Assembly (NCBI GenBank): GCA_949316235.1
Contig: OX438743.1
Location: 30,349,242-30,413,241, forward strand
DNA from: Oegoconia quadripuncta
Lineage: Eukaryota; Arthropoda; Insecta; Lepidoptera; Autostichidae
Reading direction: 5' to 3'
Length of the DNA stretch: 64,000 nt
The translations under genes and the position numbers were made by a program. The notes beneath the pieces are model-generated. The model made no database searches. It had not been told where the DNA came from and saw only the letters and a program-made list of their open reading frames with translations. Every line of letters begins with the position of its first letter. Position 1 is the stretch's first letter. Positions 1-10,583 of the stretch are shown in pieces.

Positions 1-43
1 CACACACACACACGCACGCACGCACGCACACACACACACACAC
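1..43. repeat. CA / CACG microsatellite at window edge
   Basis: Alternating CA dinucleotides with an interior CACG stretch. The window begins inside it, so its true length is unknown. Confidence 0.95.
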
Positions 44-59
44 CTTTCTTTCATATTAT

Positions 60-282
60 TTTTGTTTTTGTATAAGACCTTTTGTTTGTAATTTTTAGTT
101 CCACTCCGCTGGGTGGAGGCCTGGAGTCCTGAAATACAGACTTTTATAGTCTAGCTCAGGCCCCAGTCCACCACATCTAATAATTTTGTGATCTTTTCTT
201 TTTATTTTTGGATTTCTTGTTTGTTGAACAGATGTGGTGTGAAAATAAAGTTATTTTTTTTATTTTTTTATTTTTTTTGTAT
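60..282 (+). mobile_element. Possible LINE-type 3' UTR
   Basis: A GC-balanced stretch with internal inverted pieces (ccactccgctgggtgg and ggccccagtccacc) leads into a T-rich region with AATAAAG near 245 and then long T/A runs. The composition fits the 3' UTR of a non-LTR retroposon or an mRNA, and the phrase around 115-235 resembles a lepidopteran retroposon end. No coding frame is attached, so orientation and class are inferred. Confidence 0.3.
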
Positions 283-2081
283 TTGATGAGTCTCAATCGT
301 GTGATAAAGGATTAATCTCGACATTTCCGCAACCAGACTTGATGTTCATATTTGTTTTCATCATCTTTAACGTTACCACTATTGTTCACTTCTACTGCTA
401 TTATCACTACAATTACTATAACATGTTTATCATTTCTTTTATATGATAGTATTTTTCAGCCGTATCATTCATTTTATATCTTCGTGGGCGGCACTGTAGA
501 AGTTTGATTGGTATGATGGTGTACACCAACGTCTTTGATGGGCTCGGAATAGGATTTTTAACGGTGTCACGTTAAGTAGGTCGAGTTTTCCGTTTGTTTG
601 TAGGCGTGCCGTGGCTGAGATCGAAATTTGTTCGGATTCTGTTTTTATTGGTACTTTTTACGTTCGCAAATTTTATTTTACCATCGTAAATAACGATTTA
701 TGAGGTAAACAATTAAAATATAGTTTTCGCTTTTTAAAATACTTCATCATCGCATACTTTCCAGTCAATTAATGTGCAAAAAATGAGGTTGCATAGATAG
801 AATATTATAAATAAAGATAGTATAATAGGTGCTCATTAAATAAGCTCAACATTAACAAGAAAAAGATGATCGGACGAAGATGGAGAAAAAAATAATATTG
901 TAGCAAAATAAATAGCTACAGTTATATAAATTTCTATAAGACTATTAGCTTGTATTAGAGCCGTAACTTCAGAACAGGAATCAACCTTCTTTCCAAGCAC
1001 ATCGTAATTTTATAGTTCGCTTTCGACTGGATACTTCAACAGACCTTAACTATTAAAGAACATGTTACGACGTCTCAACATTGTATCTCGATACATCTTT
1101 CAAATGCATAATATAGCTTGTATTCGTTTATACGTGTTAGTATCAGGTGGTATCAGCTGCTATATGCTGCTCTTTTCCATGCTATTCCATCAAACTAGTT
1201 ACCACTCTTTTCTCATAAAAGTCCGTTGGCTAATTTAAATATTAAGCGAGTTCCCTTTAAATTTTCCAACAAGTAATACTGAAACCAAATATCTTTCGAA
1301 CTATCCTTGCTCCAGATAGGAGGGTCGTCAAACTAGGACATAAAAATTTCAATGCCTCAGTGGCTTGCACTACCTAACTAATACTGGAATATCCTTCTGT
1401 CTGTGCATGTTATTTACAATATTTTAGTCGCATTTACTAGGCTATCATATGCAGCTACCCCATTGTAGATTTCGTTTGTCGTCTCCCAAGTTTAATTTGA
1501 AATTTCGGGATAAAAGGCATTTTGATATAATGTTAATATAGAAAATAAAACATCCAAACTTTCACATTTTGTAATGGTGATGATGATATTTGTAACATCC
1601 CATAGATAAAATCGATGACTTCAAGTTTTACCGACGGTTATTACGGAATGTCTCTAAGTCTGTAACTTCGCTGGCTCTGACACCGACACTACAACGCGAA
1701 TATTGACATTTGGAGACCGAAATAGATAAAAGGGTGGTACCCACACCACTCAACCTGCATCCTGGCAAGGGAAAAGTAGTTCCCATCTGGGAATTTGATT
1801 GATGTATAATGTCGAATCATTAACCGACTTCATTTTATTTTTATCTCATAAACACTGTCCGAAGTGTTGAAGTGTAGTTCACATTACCTTGGTCAGGTAA
1901 TGTTTGCCAATTCCTGTGACTCCTAATATGATGTTTTTTAATCTATTGTCAATAATATCAGACTTAACTGAAATTGTTTGTCCACTCCTGAATTTAAAAC
2001 TCATCTAGGAGAACTAATTGTAAAAAGTCATAAAGTTAAAAGAAAGCTAGTTACTTGATTTAGAACTAAAATTAAAATTAG
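283..2081. other. Unannotated intergenic sequence
   Basis: AT-rich DNA with stops in all frames. I see no RNA gene, clear repeat copy or promoter. A fragment near 506-560 contains ggtgtacaccaac, a small palindrome of unknown meaning. Confidence 0.5.
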
Positions 2082-2285
2082 AAGGCAGTTGATATAAAAT
2101 CAAGGCGACAGAAGCCAAGCGCACCCTCTAGTCTTAAATACAGGGTGGCAGTAAAACGCAGCGCTGCAGCGAGGTCGTTAGTTGCAGATACCTATTTTGT
2201 GAAGGTTATTATAGTGGGTGATGCTGGAACAGGCCGGCCAGGAAAGTTTATCGATTCTGCCAACGGGCGATCAAGGAAAACATAA
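2082..2285 (+). other. Open frame with GTPase-like P-loop peptide
   Basis: An ATG-less frame of 67 codons is open between a TAG at 2079 and a TAA at 2283. From 2187 it reads DTYFVKVIIVGDAGTGR, which resembles the beta1/G1 region of a Rab/Ras GTPase (hydrophobic strand, then GxxxxG). The invariant P-loop lysine is replaced by arginine, and nothing after it looks like switch I. A splice-acceptor-like gcag lies at 2184-2187, just before the match. This could be a decayed GTPase pseudogene, the start of an exon whose end has degenerated, or chance. The match is short and I would not call it a gene. Confidence 0.2.
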
Positions 2286-3825
2286 AGTTCAGGCAAAGAA
2301 TATACATTGGTAATTTACATTAATACAGAATAATTTGGCTCGTGGCATTCTTTACAATGTTTATATTAAGTTTTTCAACTGTGCGTTCCCAAAGAAGAAG
2401 TCTTTGTGATCACAAGATTGAAAAATTCGGAAAATGGCGAAGCCAGCCGGAAATTTCTTCTTTAGAACGCTTAATAGTCGGTCCCCGTTCCTTTCAATTG
2501 AAAGCAGCCGTTAAGCCAAATCGGTGGCTCACGCAGGGGCGGAATGATGATTAAGAACAAAGAAGCGAAATGTTTGATAATAATAAACAACATATCGATA
2601 ACACACAACGGCTGAAGATGGAAGGGTGACAGTTAAATAATACAGTACAGCAGAGATATTTGCGTAAGTCGATAAAATTTTACGATAATGGCTGGATAAG
2701 CTATATGAGTTTCAATTTCTAGGACAAAGACGTTAGGTAGAACCTAGTATACAGGAAATAGAACATTTCATTGTCACAGGACATGTTGTTAGGTAATATA
2801 CACAGGCTAAGGTTGCCAACATTCAAAAACTTTATAAAGAAATCGCATTAGTCACGCCAGCGAAAGCCTGTAAACTTTAGCTAAGGAGGATAATGCCCTA
2901 ATCATCCAAACTCTTGTAGTTTTTGGTATCCTGGTACTTTTAAGAATAATGTGTGGTCTCCGTCGTATGACGTCTCCGAACGTAAAAACGAATTGAACCA
3001 ATCCGTCTCTTTAAGTGATCCCAGACTAAGCGACATTACACCTAAACGTCTATTTTGCAGGTTTCAACAGCAATGAGCTTGTTAATTTCTGCATATTGTT
3101 GTTTCAAGCAAATTGGAACACCAAAACGTTTATGTTTGGGATAATCCGGATCATTCTGTTTTTTTTTTTCTATTTTAATTAGGGACAGGAATATGACAAT
3201 CCTATTGACATCTAATAGTCATGTCATCGATAACAGAACGTAATATAAAATTTTCGATTATAGAAGTAGAAAAACGTTATTTCTAGTGGCTATTTCTATT
3301 TGCGAAATGATGGACAAATTACCTACGATTTATTACGCAATGTCTAGGAGGTAGATTGTACTTTAATTTTGGTGAGGAACATCACCAAATCATTACTATG
3401 CACTACTTTGCTGTGATCAAGATCGCTTAGATACATCATCATACAGAGTGTTTTATATAACATTAAACCTGATATACGTTTGTTGCCATGTTTGATGGTA
3501 ATTGGTTAAGCTGTTTCGAAAATGTTGAGCTTTTAACACTATTTTTTGGTCTAGGTCGGTTGCCATGACATCGTGTGTAGCGCGATGTAGCCGTGACAGT
3601 GGCATAGCTGCATATTTCGCCCGAACGAATGAGCAGGACAAATATTATCTCCCGCGAAAGAAACGTTTATCGCGCCTATCATGTTACTATTACTAGACGA
3701 TTTAATCATTTCTTCGATAAATATTGTCGGGTATTTTCTAAATTTTCAATTTATAGTCGAAATGTGATGTGGAAAGTGTAGTTTAAATATATATTTCCAA
3801 ATGTATAAAAATTAAAGGGAATTAT
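2286..3825. other. Intergenic DNA with small old repeat fragments
   Basis: No coding signal. About 2490-2535 (caattgaaagcagccgttaa) resembles 30688-30725. About 3099-3150 is a piece of the repeat here called family C. About 3485-3555 resembles the 'ggctaagccgtttcgaaaat' repeat tail seen at 28565 and 44550. Confidence 0.4.
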
Positions 3826-4097
3826 ATAATAATAATAATAAATATCCTTGGACGTACACACAATGCCATCTAGTTCCACAGTAAGCAACTATAGGCTTGT
3901 GTTGTCGATACCAGATGGTTGATATACTACATAAATACATTTTTTTATAAATAAACACTTATTATAAATGAAAACAACCATAACTCGGGTACACATGTTC
4001 GTATTCATCACTCAAACATATGCCCCTAGCGGGATTCGAACCCGCAGCCTTTTGGTATAGTGGTCAGGGTTGCTAACCACTACACCAAACAGGTCAA
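3826..4097 (-). mobile_element. tRNA-derived SINE, family 2 (near full length)
   Basis: On the minus strand it runs from a tRNA-like head (box A tttggtgtagtggttag, box B ggttcgaatcccgctag) through a middle with 'cgagttatgg' and 'ttgcttactgtggaactag' to a tail of 'tgtccaaggatattt' plus (ATT)n at 3826-3842. Four other long copies lie at 37167, 40752, 60264 and 61634. Transcription would use the internal pol III boxes. It has no protein and depends on a partner LINE. The head diverges from a functional tRNA and has a tail, so it is not a tRNA gene. Confidence 0.85.
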
Positions 4098-4649
4098 ACA
4101 AAATGCGATTGCATATCAGCTTTAAGAGATGAAATCCTACATTCTTTACAAATATACATGAAGTTATGACGTCGCATAATTTAGTTAAATATTTTCGAAC
4201 CACCAACCCTAGTGTGACTCAAACGTTCCTGGCGCCACATTTATCAAAGGCAGACCAAGACGTCGGCGAAGTGTAGTTTGTGTTTGTGAAGCAGACAAAG
4301 TGCCAACAATATCATTATAGATGGAACGGAACTCTCTATGGGACCCTATCATGTGAACAAAGGGGACGACGGATATTTGAAACTAAATTTTATAACAGAT
4401 TTTATGACCGTGAACAGTACGCATTAGTCTTATAAAGACTAAAAAAAAAGAAAAAAAAATTAAAAACACTATAAATATAATTTATTCAGCTTACGGGCTC
4501 AGGTGACCACTTTGAAAAATCTTCAAGACAACTCAGCAAGTAATTTGTACAAGTAGTTGACACTACAGTACAGATTTAAAACCATTTTAGCGTCAGTCTT
4601 TTAGTGATCTAAGCTGGTAGAACTTAATTACATACATTGTTAGTATATT

Positions 4650-4716
4650 AGTTGTGTATTGTTGCTTAATGTGGAACTAGATAATATTGTGTGTATGTCC
4701 AAGGATATTTATATTT
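4650..4716 (+). mobile_element. SINE family 2, 3' fragment
   Basis: Only the last part of family 2 is present: 'gttgcttaatgtggaactag' followed by 'tgtccaaggatattt'. It is 5' truncated, as target-primed insertions often are. The interval 4098-4649 between this and the previous SINE shows nothing recognisable. Confidence 0.75.
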
Positions 4717-5106
4717 ATCGAGCCGAGCGATCTACGTCTATGCGTGCTTATCATCCAGATAGTCAGAAATTTTATAATAGCCTTTGGTAAATAATGTCTG
4801 TTTTATGATGGTTTTGAACTTATTTAAAGGTTTATTAATTTCTTTAAATTTATTCCTAAGACACACTCTGGGGCCCAGTTCGTAAATCGCGCGATATAGT
4901 ATATAAGTATTTAGTAACATAGACTATATGTTAAAAATACCACTATGAATTTCATTGCCTCGGGGAACATACTAACTCCTGTAACTATTTTCAAAAAAAT
5001 CGATCAAGAACTTCTTTATATTTATGAAAAATTTCACCGAGGGCAAATATCACGACTCAATAAACTATTTTTAGAAAATATAAAGTAGCCGCCGCAAGTA
5101 GTTTTT

Positions 5107-5440
5107 AACCGCCTCCGTGGCTCAATGTAAACAACACTGAGTTTACGATTCGGAGGTCGCGGGTTCGATCCCCAGCGGGGTACATGTTTAAGTACTCGGT
5201 TTGGTTGGTGGTAGGGCATATTAAAATGTCCGCCTGGCTAGCTACCACCATCTTATCTAAATCTGCCGCCAAGCAGCAATGTTAATAGCATTGTTGTGTT
5301 CCGGTTGTCAGAGATAAGATAGCCAGTCCCCCAAATGTGTTGGGGTTTCCGGGTTAGTACGCTTCCACCTTCGACCTCATCTTCACTTAACATCAGGTGT
5401 GATTGAGGTCAAGTAAGAACCGGTCGTGCGTAAAAAAAAA
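5107..5440 (+). mobile_element. tRNA-derived SINE, family 1 (full length)
   Basis: The head is tRNA-like: 'cctccgtggctcaatgta' provides box A and 'ggttcgatccccagcgg' box B. The body contains 'ctagctaccaccatcttatc' and 'tgttgtgttccggttgtcag'. The LINE-like 3' end has 'cttaacatcaggtgtgattg' and finishes in poly(A) at 5432-5440. Other near-complete copies are at 7431, 12605 (minus) and 21131, with 3' fragments at 9625, 15554, 39031 (minus), 45854 and 59045. Copies are alike enough to suggest fairly recent activity. Confidence 0.9.
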
Positions 5441-5932
5441 AGCCATTTTTTTAAGAAATTGTTTTAGGAAATTTCCGCATCTTCTACAACGCCATCAAGT
5501 TCACAGTGGTAACTTTAATTTAATATTGTAGGTTCTATAGTCAAATACCTATACTAACTAAAGCAAGCTACAGAATTGTTAGAAAACATTTTTAAGCTAT
5601 TACTGACGGGTACTCTATCCTTCTACAAAAAAATGAGGAACTTTAAGATTACTTATAGTAAGTTACATCACAAAAATTGCGTATTTTCTACTGGACTATA
5701 TAGGTATTATGTAATTTTGAAACATTCGGTGATACTTGCCACAGTGTGTATAATGTACTGATGGATGACAGGAAAATGTTGACATACCTGAAACAATAAA
5801 ATGGCTGTGTAATATTACCGAAATTGATAATAATTGAACCGTACATTTATGACCCTAACACAAAAAAGACGGTCTAGCGCATGTAGAACTCGTGCCCTGA
5901 GGATGCCGCCAATTATTTAGTCCTAAATGAAT
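5441..5932. other. Unannotated intergenic sequence
   Basis: AT-rich with no recognisable feature. A 61-codon frame at 5576-5761 shows no family resemblance and is probably chance. Confidence 0.5.
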
Positions 5933-6100
5933 CAAAGCTTGTACTATGGATACAAGATAACCGCTATACGTACATAAATATTTATATAAACGTCCTTGAC
6001 TCTCGAATATATGTTCGTATTTATCACACACTTACCCCTCGCGGGATTCGAACCCGCCACCTTTGATTTCGCTGTCACTATCCACTACATCAATCAGTCG
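5933..6100 (-). mobile_element. Diverged tRNA-derived SINE (family 2-prime)
   Basis: Minus-strand head with box B 'gggttcgaatcccgcgag', followed by a body similar to the copies at 6945, 38415 and 47405 ('taaatacgaacatatattcg', then 'ggtatccatagtacaag'). This subgroup shares the head-body layout of family 2 but differs along its length, so it is probably an older relative. Confidence 0.65.
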
Positions 6101-6585
6101 TTTATACAATGCATGTTTCTGTAACAGTTGAATGTCAGTCTTAAAAACAACACTAACATTTGTTGAAAGGCTTTTGAAAGACTGTTTAAGAAATTGTAGT
6201 AATGGCCTTCCTCTAGCAATGTCGTTTATCCCTCTGCACCTGAGGACACTCTTCACCCAAAAAAATACGACAATTCTCTCCCATTTCTCATACATTTACA
6301 TACATATTGCGACGAAAGTATAATGTGATGGAATAACTGTGTAATAGTGCATATGCGGAGTCACTCCCCGCTCCATAAAGTAGATTAAATTTAAATTGTC
6401 AATTCGGTTTTACGAGTGTAGTGGGTGGCGGTTTTGGGAGGTGTATTCTGTAACAATGAGCTATGTCGAAACCATGATGGACTTTGTACTCAATGGGTTA
6501 GTACTAGGTCTCAATCACAGCTGATGTTAAGTGGAGATGATGCCCTAAACTCAACTTATGACTGGCTACTGGTTCCTACTCCATA

Positions 6586-6662
6586 ACAATACAATACAAT
6601 ACAATACAAGTACACTTTATTGCACAAAAGAGGAAATCAAAATACATTTTTATATAAAATTA
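6586..6662 (-). mobile_element. LINE 3' tail with (TTGTA)n, minus
   Basis: The stretch (ACAAT)n at 6586-6610 is followed by 'tacactttattgcacaaaag'. Reversed, this is '..tgcaataaagtgta(TTGTA)n', the microsatellite-tailed end of a CR1/L2-like LINE. Only the last bases are present. It faces the plus-strand copy at 6729-6806. Confidence 0.7.
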
Positions 6663-6728
6663 TTAAGATAGGATTTATTAATGGCTGCATGACATAATAT
6701 TATTTATTTATTATTAATAATTAATTAA

Positions 6729-6806
6729 TTATCTTGCGCAATAAATAGTATTTGTATTGTATTGTATTGTATTGTATTGTATTGTATTGTATTGTATTGT
6801 ATTGTA
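6729..6806 (+). mobile_element. LINE 3' tail with (TTGTA)n, plus
   Basis: 'cttgcgcaataaatagtattt' is followed by about ten TTGTA units (6754-6806). It is the same family end as 6586-6662 in the opposite orientation, with 66 bp of AT-rich DNA between. Other copies are at 43497 (+) and 58252 (-). Confidence 0.7.
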
Positions 6807-6944
6807 TAATATTAATAATTGATGATTGTCACTATTATGATGCTAAAGCCCAGTGTGATGTTGCGTGCCGGCTAAATTCCTGTGATAATAATATGAATTA
6901 TAGTATTGTATGTCGAAAATGGTAGAACGTGATGCAACTACTAA

Positions 6945-7110
6945 GATCCATTGGTGTAGTCGGTAGTGACCCTGCCTTCGAAACCAACGGTTGTGGGTTA
7001 GAATCCCGCTAGGGTATATGTTTGTGTGATAAATACGAACATTTATTCCCCAGTCATGTATGTTCATTATCTAGTAACCATAGTACCTATAGGTTTGCCT
7101 AGTTTGAAAA
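6945..7110 (+). mobile_element. Diverged tRNA-derived SINE (family 2-prime)
   Basis: Head with 'attggtgtagtcggtagtga' (box A-like) and 'gggttagaatcccgctaggg' (box B with one change), then 'gataaatacgaacatttatt' and 'ccatagtacc'. The 3' end is lost in AT-rich DNA. It is not a functional tRNA. Confidence 0.65.
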
Positions 7111-7430
7111 TAAATAATTGGTGTGTGTCTGAAATATTCAATTATTATTTATTTATTATTATTTTATCAATTACGATAATAAGTGATTCTGATACTGATA
7201 TAAAAACATGTTAGGTACATGCTGCATTATATTATTTTATAACAATGTAAATTGATATACACAAATATAATTTGTTTATATATAGAATAATGAAAATAAA
7301 CAGCATGCTACTTGGTACCTTTTATATGATCTTTATTTAATTTTAGGGACTTGAGTCCTTCTAGACATAACAGTCCCAACGTACTATGAAAGATTCACTA
7401 ATGAGAAGAAACAAACATATATACATTTAA

Positions 7431-7735
7431 CCGCCTCCGTGGCTCAATGTAAACAACATTAGGTTTACGATTCGGAGGTCGCAGGTTCGATCCCCAGCGG
7501 GGTACATGTTTAAGTATTCGGTTTTGTTGGTGGTAGGGCATTTTAAATGTCCGCCTGACTAGCTACCACCGTCTTATCTAAATTTGCCGCCAAGCAGCAA
7601 TGTTAATAGCATTGTTGTGTTCCGGTTGTCAGAGATAAGCTAGCCAGTCCCCCAAATGTGTTAGGGTTTCCGGGTCAGTACGCTTCCACCTTCGACCTCA
7701 TCTTTACTTAACATCAGGTCATTCATAAAAATAAA
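7431..7735 (+). mobile_element. SINE family 1 with 3' internal deletion
   Basis: It matches the 5107 copy from the tRNA-like head through 'cttaacatcaggt', then jumps directly to 'cataaaaataaa', missing about 30 bp (the 'gtgattgaggtcaagtaagaa' portion). The deletion removes part of the region the partner LINE enzyme would be expected to recognise. Confidence 0.85.
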
Positions 7736-8589
7736 TACATGGCCGCTATTGATCCAGGTTTACCCACAATTTCATATTGACTTAGCTTCAGTTTTCTCAT
7801 CAGTGTATCTCTTTTCGGTTTCTAGCACACTCCATCATCACGTGTTGGACATCCTCAACTACTCTACTTCGTACCTAATGTCATTCCGAACCCTAATTGG
7901 TATGTGGTATGCACTTGATCGCTTTTAAGTATACTATATTTACGTTCAATAAATCCAGTTCTGGTTCTTCACCCTCATTTTCACTCACAGAGGTGGTTGG
8001 TCTGTTTTCACTTAACATCGGCTATGACGGAAGTCACGCGCCCCTATTGTGTATTTTACAAAACTTGTATCATAAACTTTCCCCAGAATACCGACCCAAA
8101 ATGAAATAACCAGGCATTCATTATTCACAATTGGTACATGTAAAAAAATGCTCCATGCTGGTGCGCCCGAAATCCTGAAAAAATAAAATGGCTTCCGCAT
8201 GTTCAGAATACCTACTATATGTACTTACTAAATTTGTTTTAAGACCTTAGTCACAATGCATTTAACATTAACGACTGTTTTTGAATCTCTTTCGTCGAGA
8301 CCCATGTCGATGGAGTCATGGAATTATTTGTTGTCAAGTGGAACAAATTGGCTGCTAGCGTTCGTTATATTGGATTTATCATAACATTCCCGGGACCAGT
8401 GCTTACGAAACTAACTGAACTGTAGGTGGCCTCATTCATATATCTTTACGTGTTGAACTAATTACCCTCCGTTTGATTTCGCCATAGTTGCGTAAAAATT
8501 GCATTGAAATTGGCCCGCAAGGGATGATCGTAAAATACTTCTGTTAAAAAGTTAATTTCATTTAACAATAACTTTAAATTGAAAATATA
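7736..8589. other. Unannotated intergenic sequence
   Basis: Contains 60-70-codon frames with no recognisable similarity. Nothing else is supported. Confidence 0.5.
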
Positions 8590-8823
8590 GAAAATAAACA
8601 AGCGATTAAAAAAAACGGTTGATCCGATTTTGATAAAACATGGCTAAGAACCACCGCTAGAAAACCTACTTTCAATTTAAAAAAACCGTTCACCCGTTTA
8701 AGAGCTGCGGTGCCACAGACAGACACGCAGCTAAGACACACACACACGCACAGGTACACGCTCACGCACAGGCTCACGCACAAGCACACGCACACGCACA
8801 CGCACATGCACGCACGCCCGCAC
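8590..8823 (+). repeat. Dispersed repeat (family F) running into a CA array
   Basis: 'cggttgatccgattttgata', 'ggctaagaaccaccgctaga' and 'aaaccgttcacccgttta' recur in reverse order and complement at 32580-32765. A CA/CACG microsatellite (8735-8815) follows. It is probably the 3' tail of an old RTE-type LINE or a derivative; the class is inferred. Confidence 0.6.
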
Positions 8824-9286
8824 TTAATAGGTACAGCTAGACCTCCTTCACAGACTGCTACCTCAATCGGTCCAAGGAGCCATTTCGGTAGCCATCAAGT
8901 TTCACGCCGTTTTTCAGGTACTATCAACTAGAATAATGCCTGCTGCATACTATCCTACTAATGTTATAGCCAGTTAGACATCACTATTATATTTCAATAT
9001 TACACTTGAATAGTAAACATACTTCAAAATAAATGAACATGCATGTTAATTTAGGTTTCCCCGGGGAGGATGTCAATTTTCCTTCTATCGGACGCTGTCA
9101 CTATTTGATATGTCATGTTTTTACTAACAAGCACGCGTGTTCTGGACAAATTAGAATTATATCCCGTTTACCATTTATTAAATGTTTTTATTCAAAATTC
9201 TGCATTATTTGACGGGCATTTGGCAAATTAGTCACGGAAGAAATTAATGTCATTGCCTTCGAAACGTATTAAAGGTAAATTAAAAG

Positions 9287-9545
9287 CGGAGCGTCGGTGA
9301 CCTTTCCCAATTTGGGAGGTCCGGGTTCGATTCCCAGGCATGTACCAATGAGTTTTTAAATTTAATTACTTATGTGCATTTAACAGACTGATCTTAAACG
9401 GTGAAGCAAAATATCGTGAGGAAACCTGCATGCCTGAGAAATAAAAATTCTAAGGCATGTGAACCCGTCCGCAACCCGCATTGGGCCAGCGTGGCGGACT
9501 ATACTCCCTCATTATAAGAGGGAACGCCTATGGGATGTTTACGGG
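9287..9545 (+). mobile_element. tRNA-derived SINE, family 3
   Basis: The head is eroded at box A but retains box B 'gggttcgattcccagg'. Next come 'taattacttatgtgcattta', 'gaggaaacctgcatgcctga' and 'ggcccagcgtggcggacta'. A minus-strand copy with a better head is at 31588-31890. The interval 8824-9286 before it holds nothing I recognise. Confidence 0.8.
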
Positions 9546-9624
9546 TTGAGATGATGATTGTTGAATATTATGTTGCTGTTTGAATAATATCATACAAAGT
9601 AATGGTGTTAAAAGATAAATACAA

Positions 9625-9691
9625 TTCCACCTTCGGCTTAACATGAGGTGTGTTTGAGGTGAAGTGCTAACCCGTTGTGCATAAAAAAAAA
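9625..9691 (+). mobile_element. SINE family 1, 3' fragment
   Basis: 'ttccaccttcggcttaacat', 'gaggtgtgtttgaggtg' and 'cgttgtgcataaaaaaaaa' are the last 65 bp of family 1 with its poly(A). Confidence 0.75.
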
Positions 9692-9833
9692 TGTCCTCGG
9701 AACAGTTGAACGGATTTTCATCAAAATCAAAAATGACAAAGACTGGACACATACAAACATACACACACCCACACAAACCCACCCACACACACACGCACGC
9801 ACGCACGCACGCACGCACGAACGCACGCACGCT

Positions 9834-9877
<44 letters not shown>

Positions 9878-9887
9878 CACACGCACG

Positions 9888-9958
<71 letters not shown>

Positions 9959-10011
9959 CCACACACACACACACACACAACCACACACACACACACACAC
10001 AAACGCACACA
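9692..10011. repeat. Compound (ACGC)n / (AC)n microsatellite on a repeat tail
   Basis: It begins with 'gttgaacggattttcatcaa', a family-F-like tail, then 'acacatacaaacatacacac', then roughly 100 bp of ACGC units (9793-9890) and about 120 bp of AC (9891-10010) interrupted twice by CAACC. All long open frames over this array, on both strands, are by-products of the repeat and are not proteins. Confidence 0.95.
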
Positions 10012-10330
10012 TTAATAAAGACATAAATGTAGTCCACAAATCACAATTCGCTAACTCCAATGCTAGCCAAGGCGCTCAGGTGGACGATGACGTCAACGCT
10101 ATGGAAATAAAGACATAATTAATGAGGCCCTCGGGCAGTAATTTGTAAGTGGCCGAATAATGGTGAATTTTTAGTGATATTTATGGTTAAGCCCTTTTGA
10201 TATTAGCCTGTTGTTAACGTCATAATAATCCTGTTATCAAGTTAATTAGCAGTACAGATATTGTTCAACTTTCTACCTGACCGCAGCAAAAGAAGTGCCA
10301 TATTTTAGCGTCTATATGCAGGTAGCGCGT

Positions 10331-10583
10331 GGAGGGCTCCGGTCCCCCCTGTCCCCCCTCTAACAAGGGGAGGCCCTTTGGCCTCCCCTTGTTAGAGGGG
10401 GGACAGGGCTGGAAGGGACCTGGAGCCGCTATCGCGTTCCCAGGTCCTCCCTACTGCCAAGGAAGGTCGCCGCGGGGTTGTAGTGGGTATCCCTCCCGAT
10501 AGGGAGGGGAGTCCCACATAACCGACTCGCCGTCCCCAAGGCGAGCGGTACACGCAATGCGTTTCCCCGCGTCCAAAAAAAAA
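10331..10583 (+). mobile_element. GC-rich poly(A) retroposon with 29-bp hairpin
   Basis: A GC-rich island in AT-rich DNA. From about 10409 it matches the element at 45068-45380 (minus): 'ggagccgctatcgcgttcc', 'aaggtcgccgcggggtt', 'agtcccacataaccg', 'cgtttccccgcgtc', then poly(A) 10575-10583. Its 5' part is a perfect inverted repeat, arms 10347-10375 and 10380-10408 with loop CTTT, extended imperfectly by ggctccggtccc / gggacctggagcc. No ORF longer than about 60 codons is present, so it is either a SINE-like unit or the 3' end of a LINE. I see no target-site duplication. Confidence 0.75.

Noticed and set aside
4012..4097. tRNA genes (also at 5107, 21131, 31832, 37167, 40752, 61800)
   Set aside because: Box A and B are present, but the cloverleaf pairing is degraded and each is followed by a shared SINE body and A- or AT-rich tail, so they are SINE heads.
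8574..8807. Cysteine-rich secreted peptide (CVCV..) on the minus strand
   Set aside because: It is the reverse of a CA/CACG microsatellite.
9528..10118. Open frames of 93-169 codons on both strands
   Set aside because: They are translations of the (ACGC)n/(AC)n array (THAR, VCVC runs) and exist in several frames at once.
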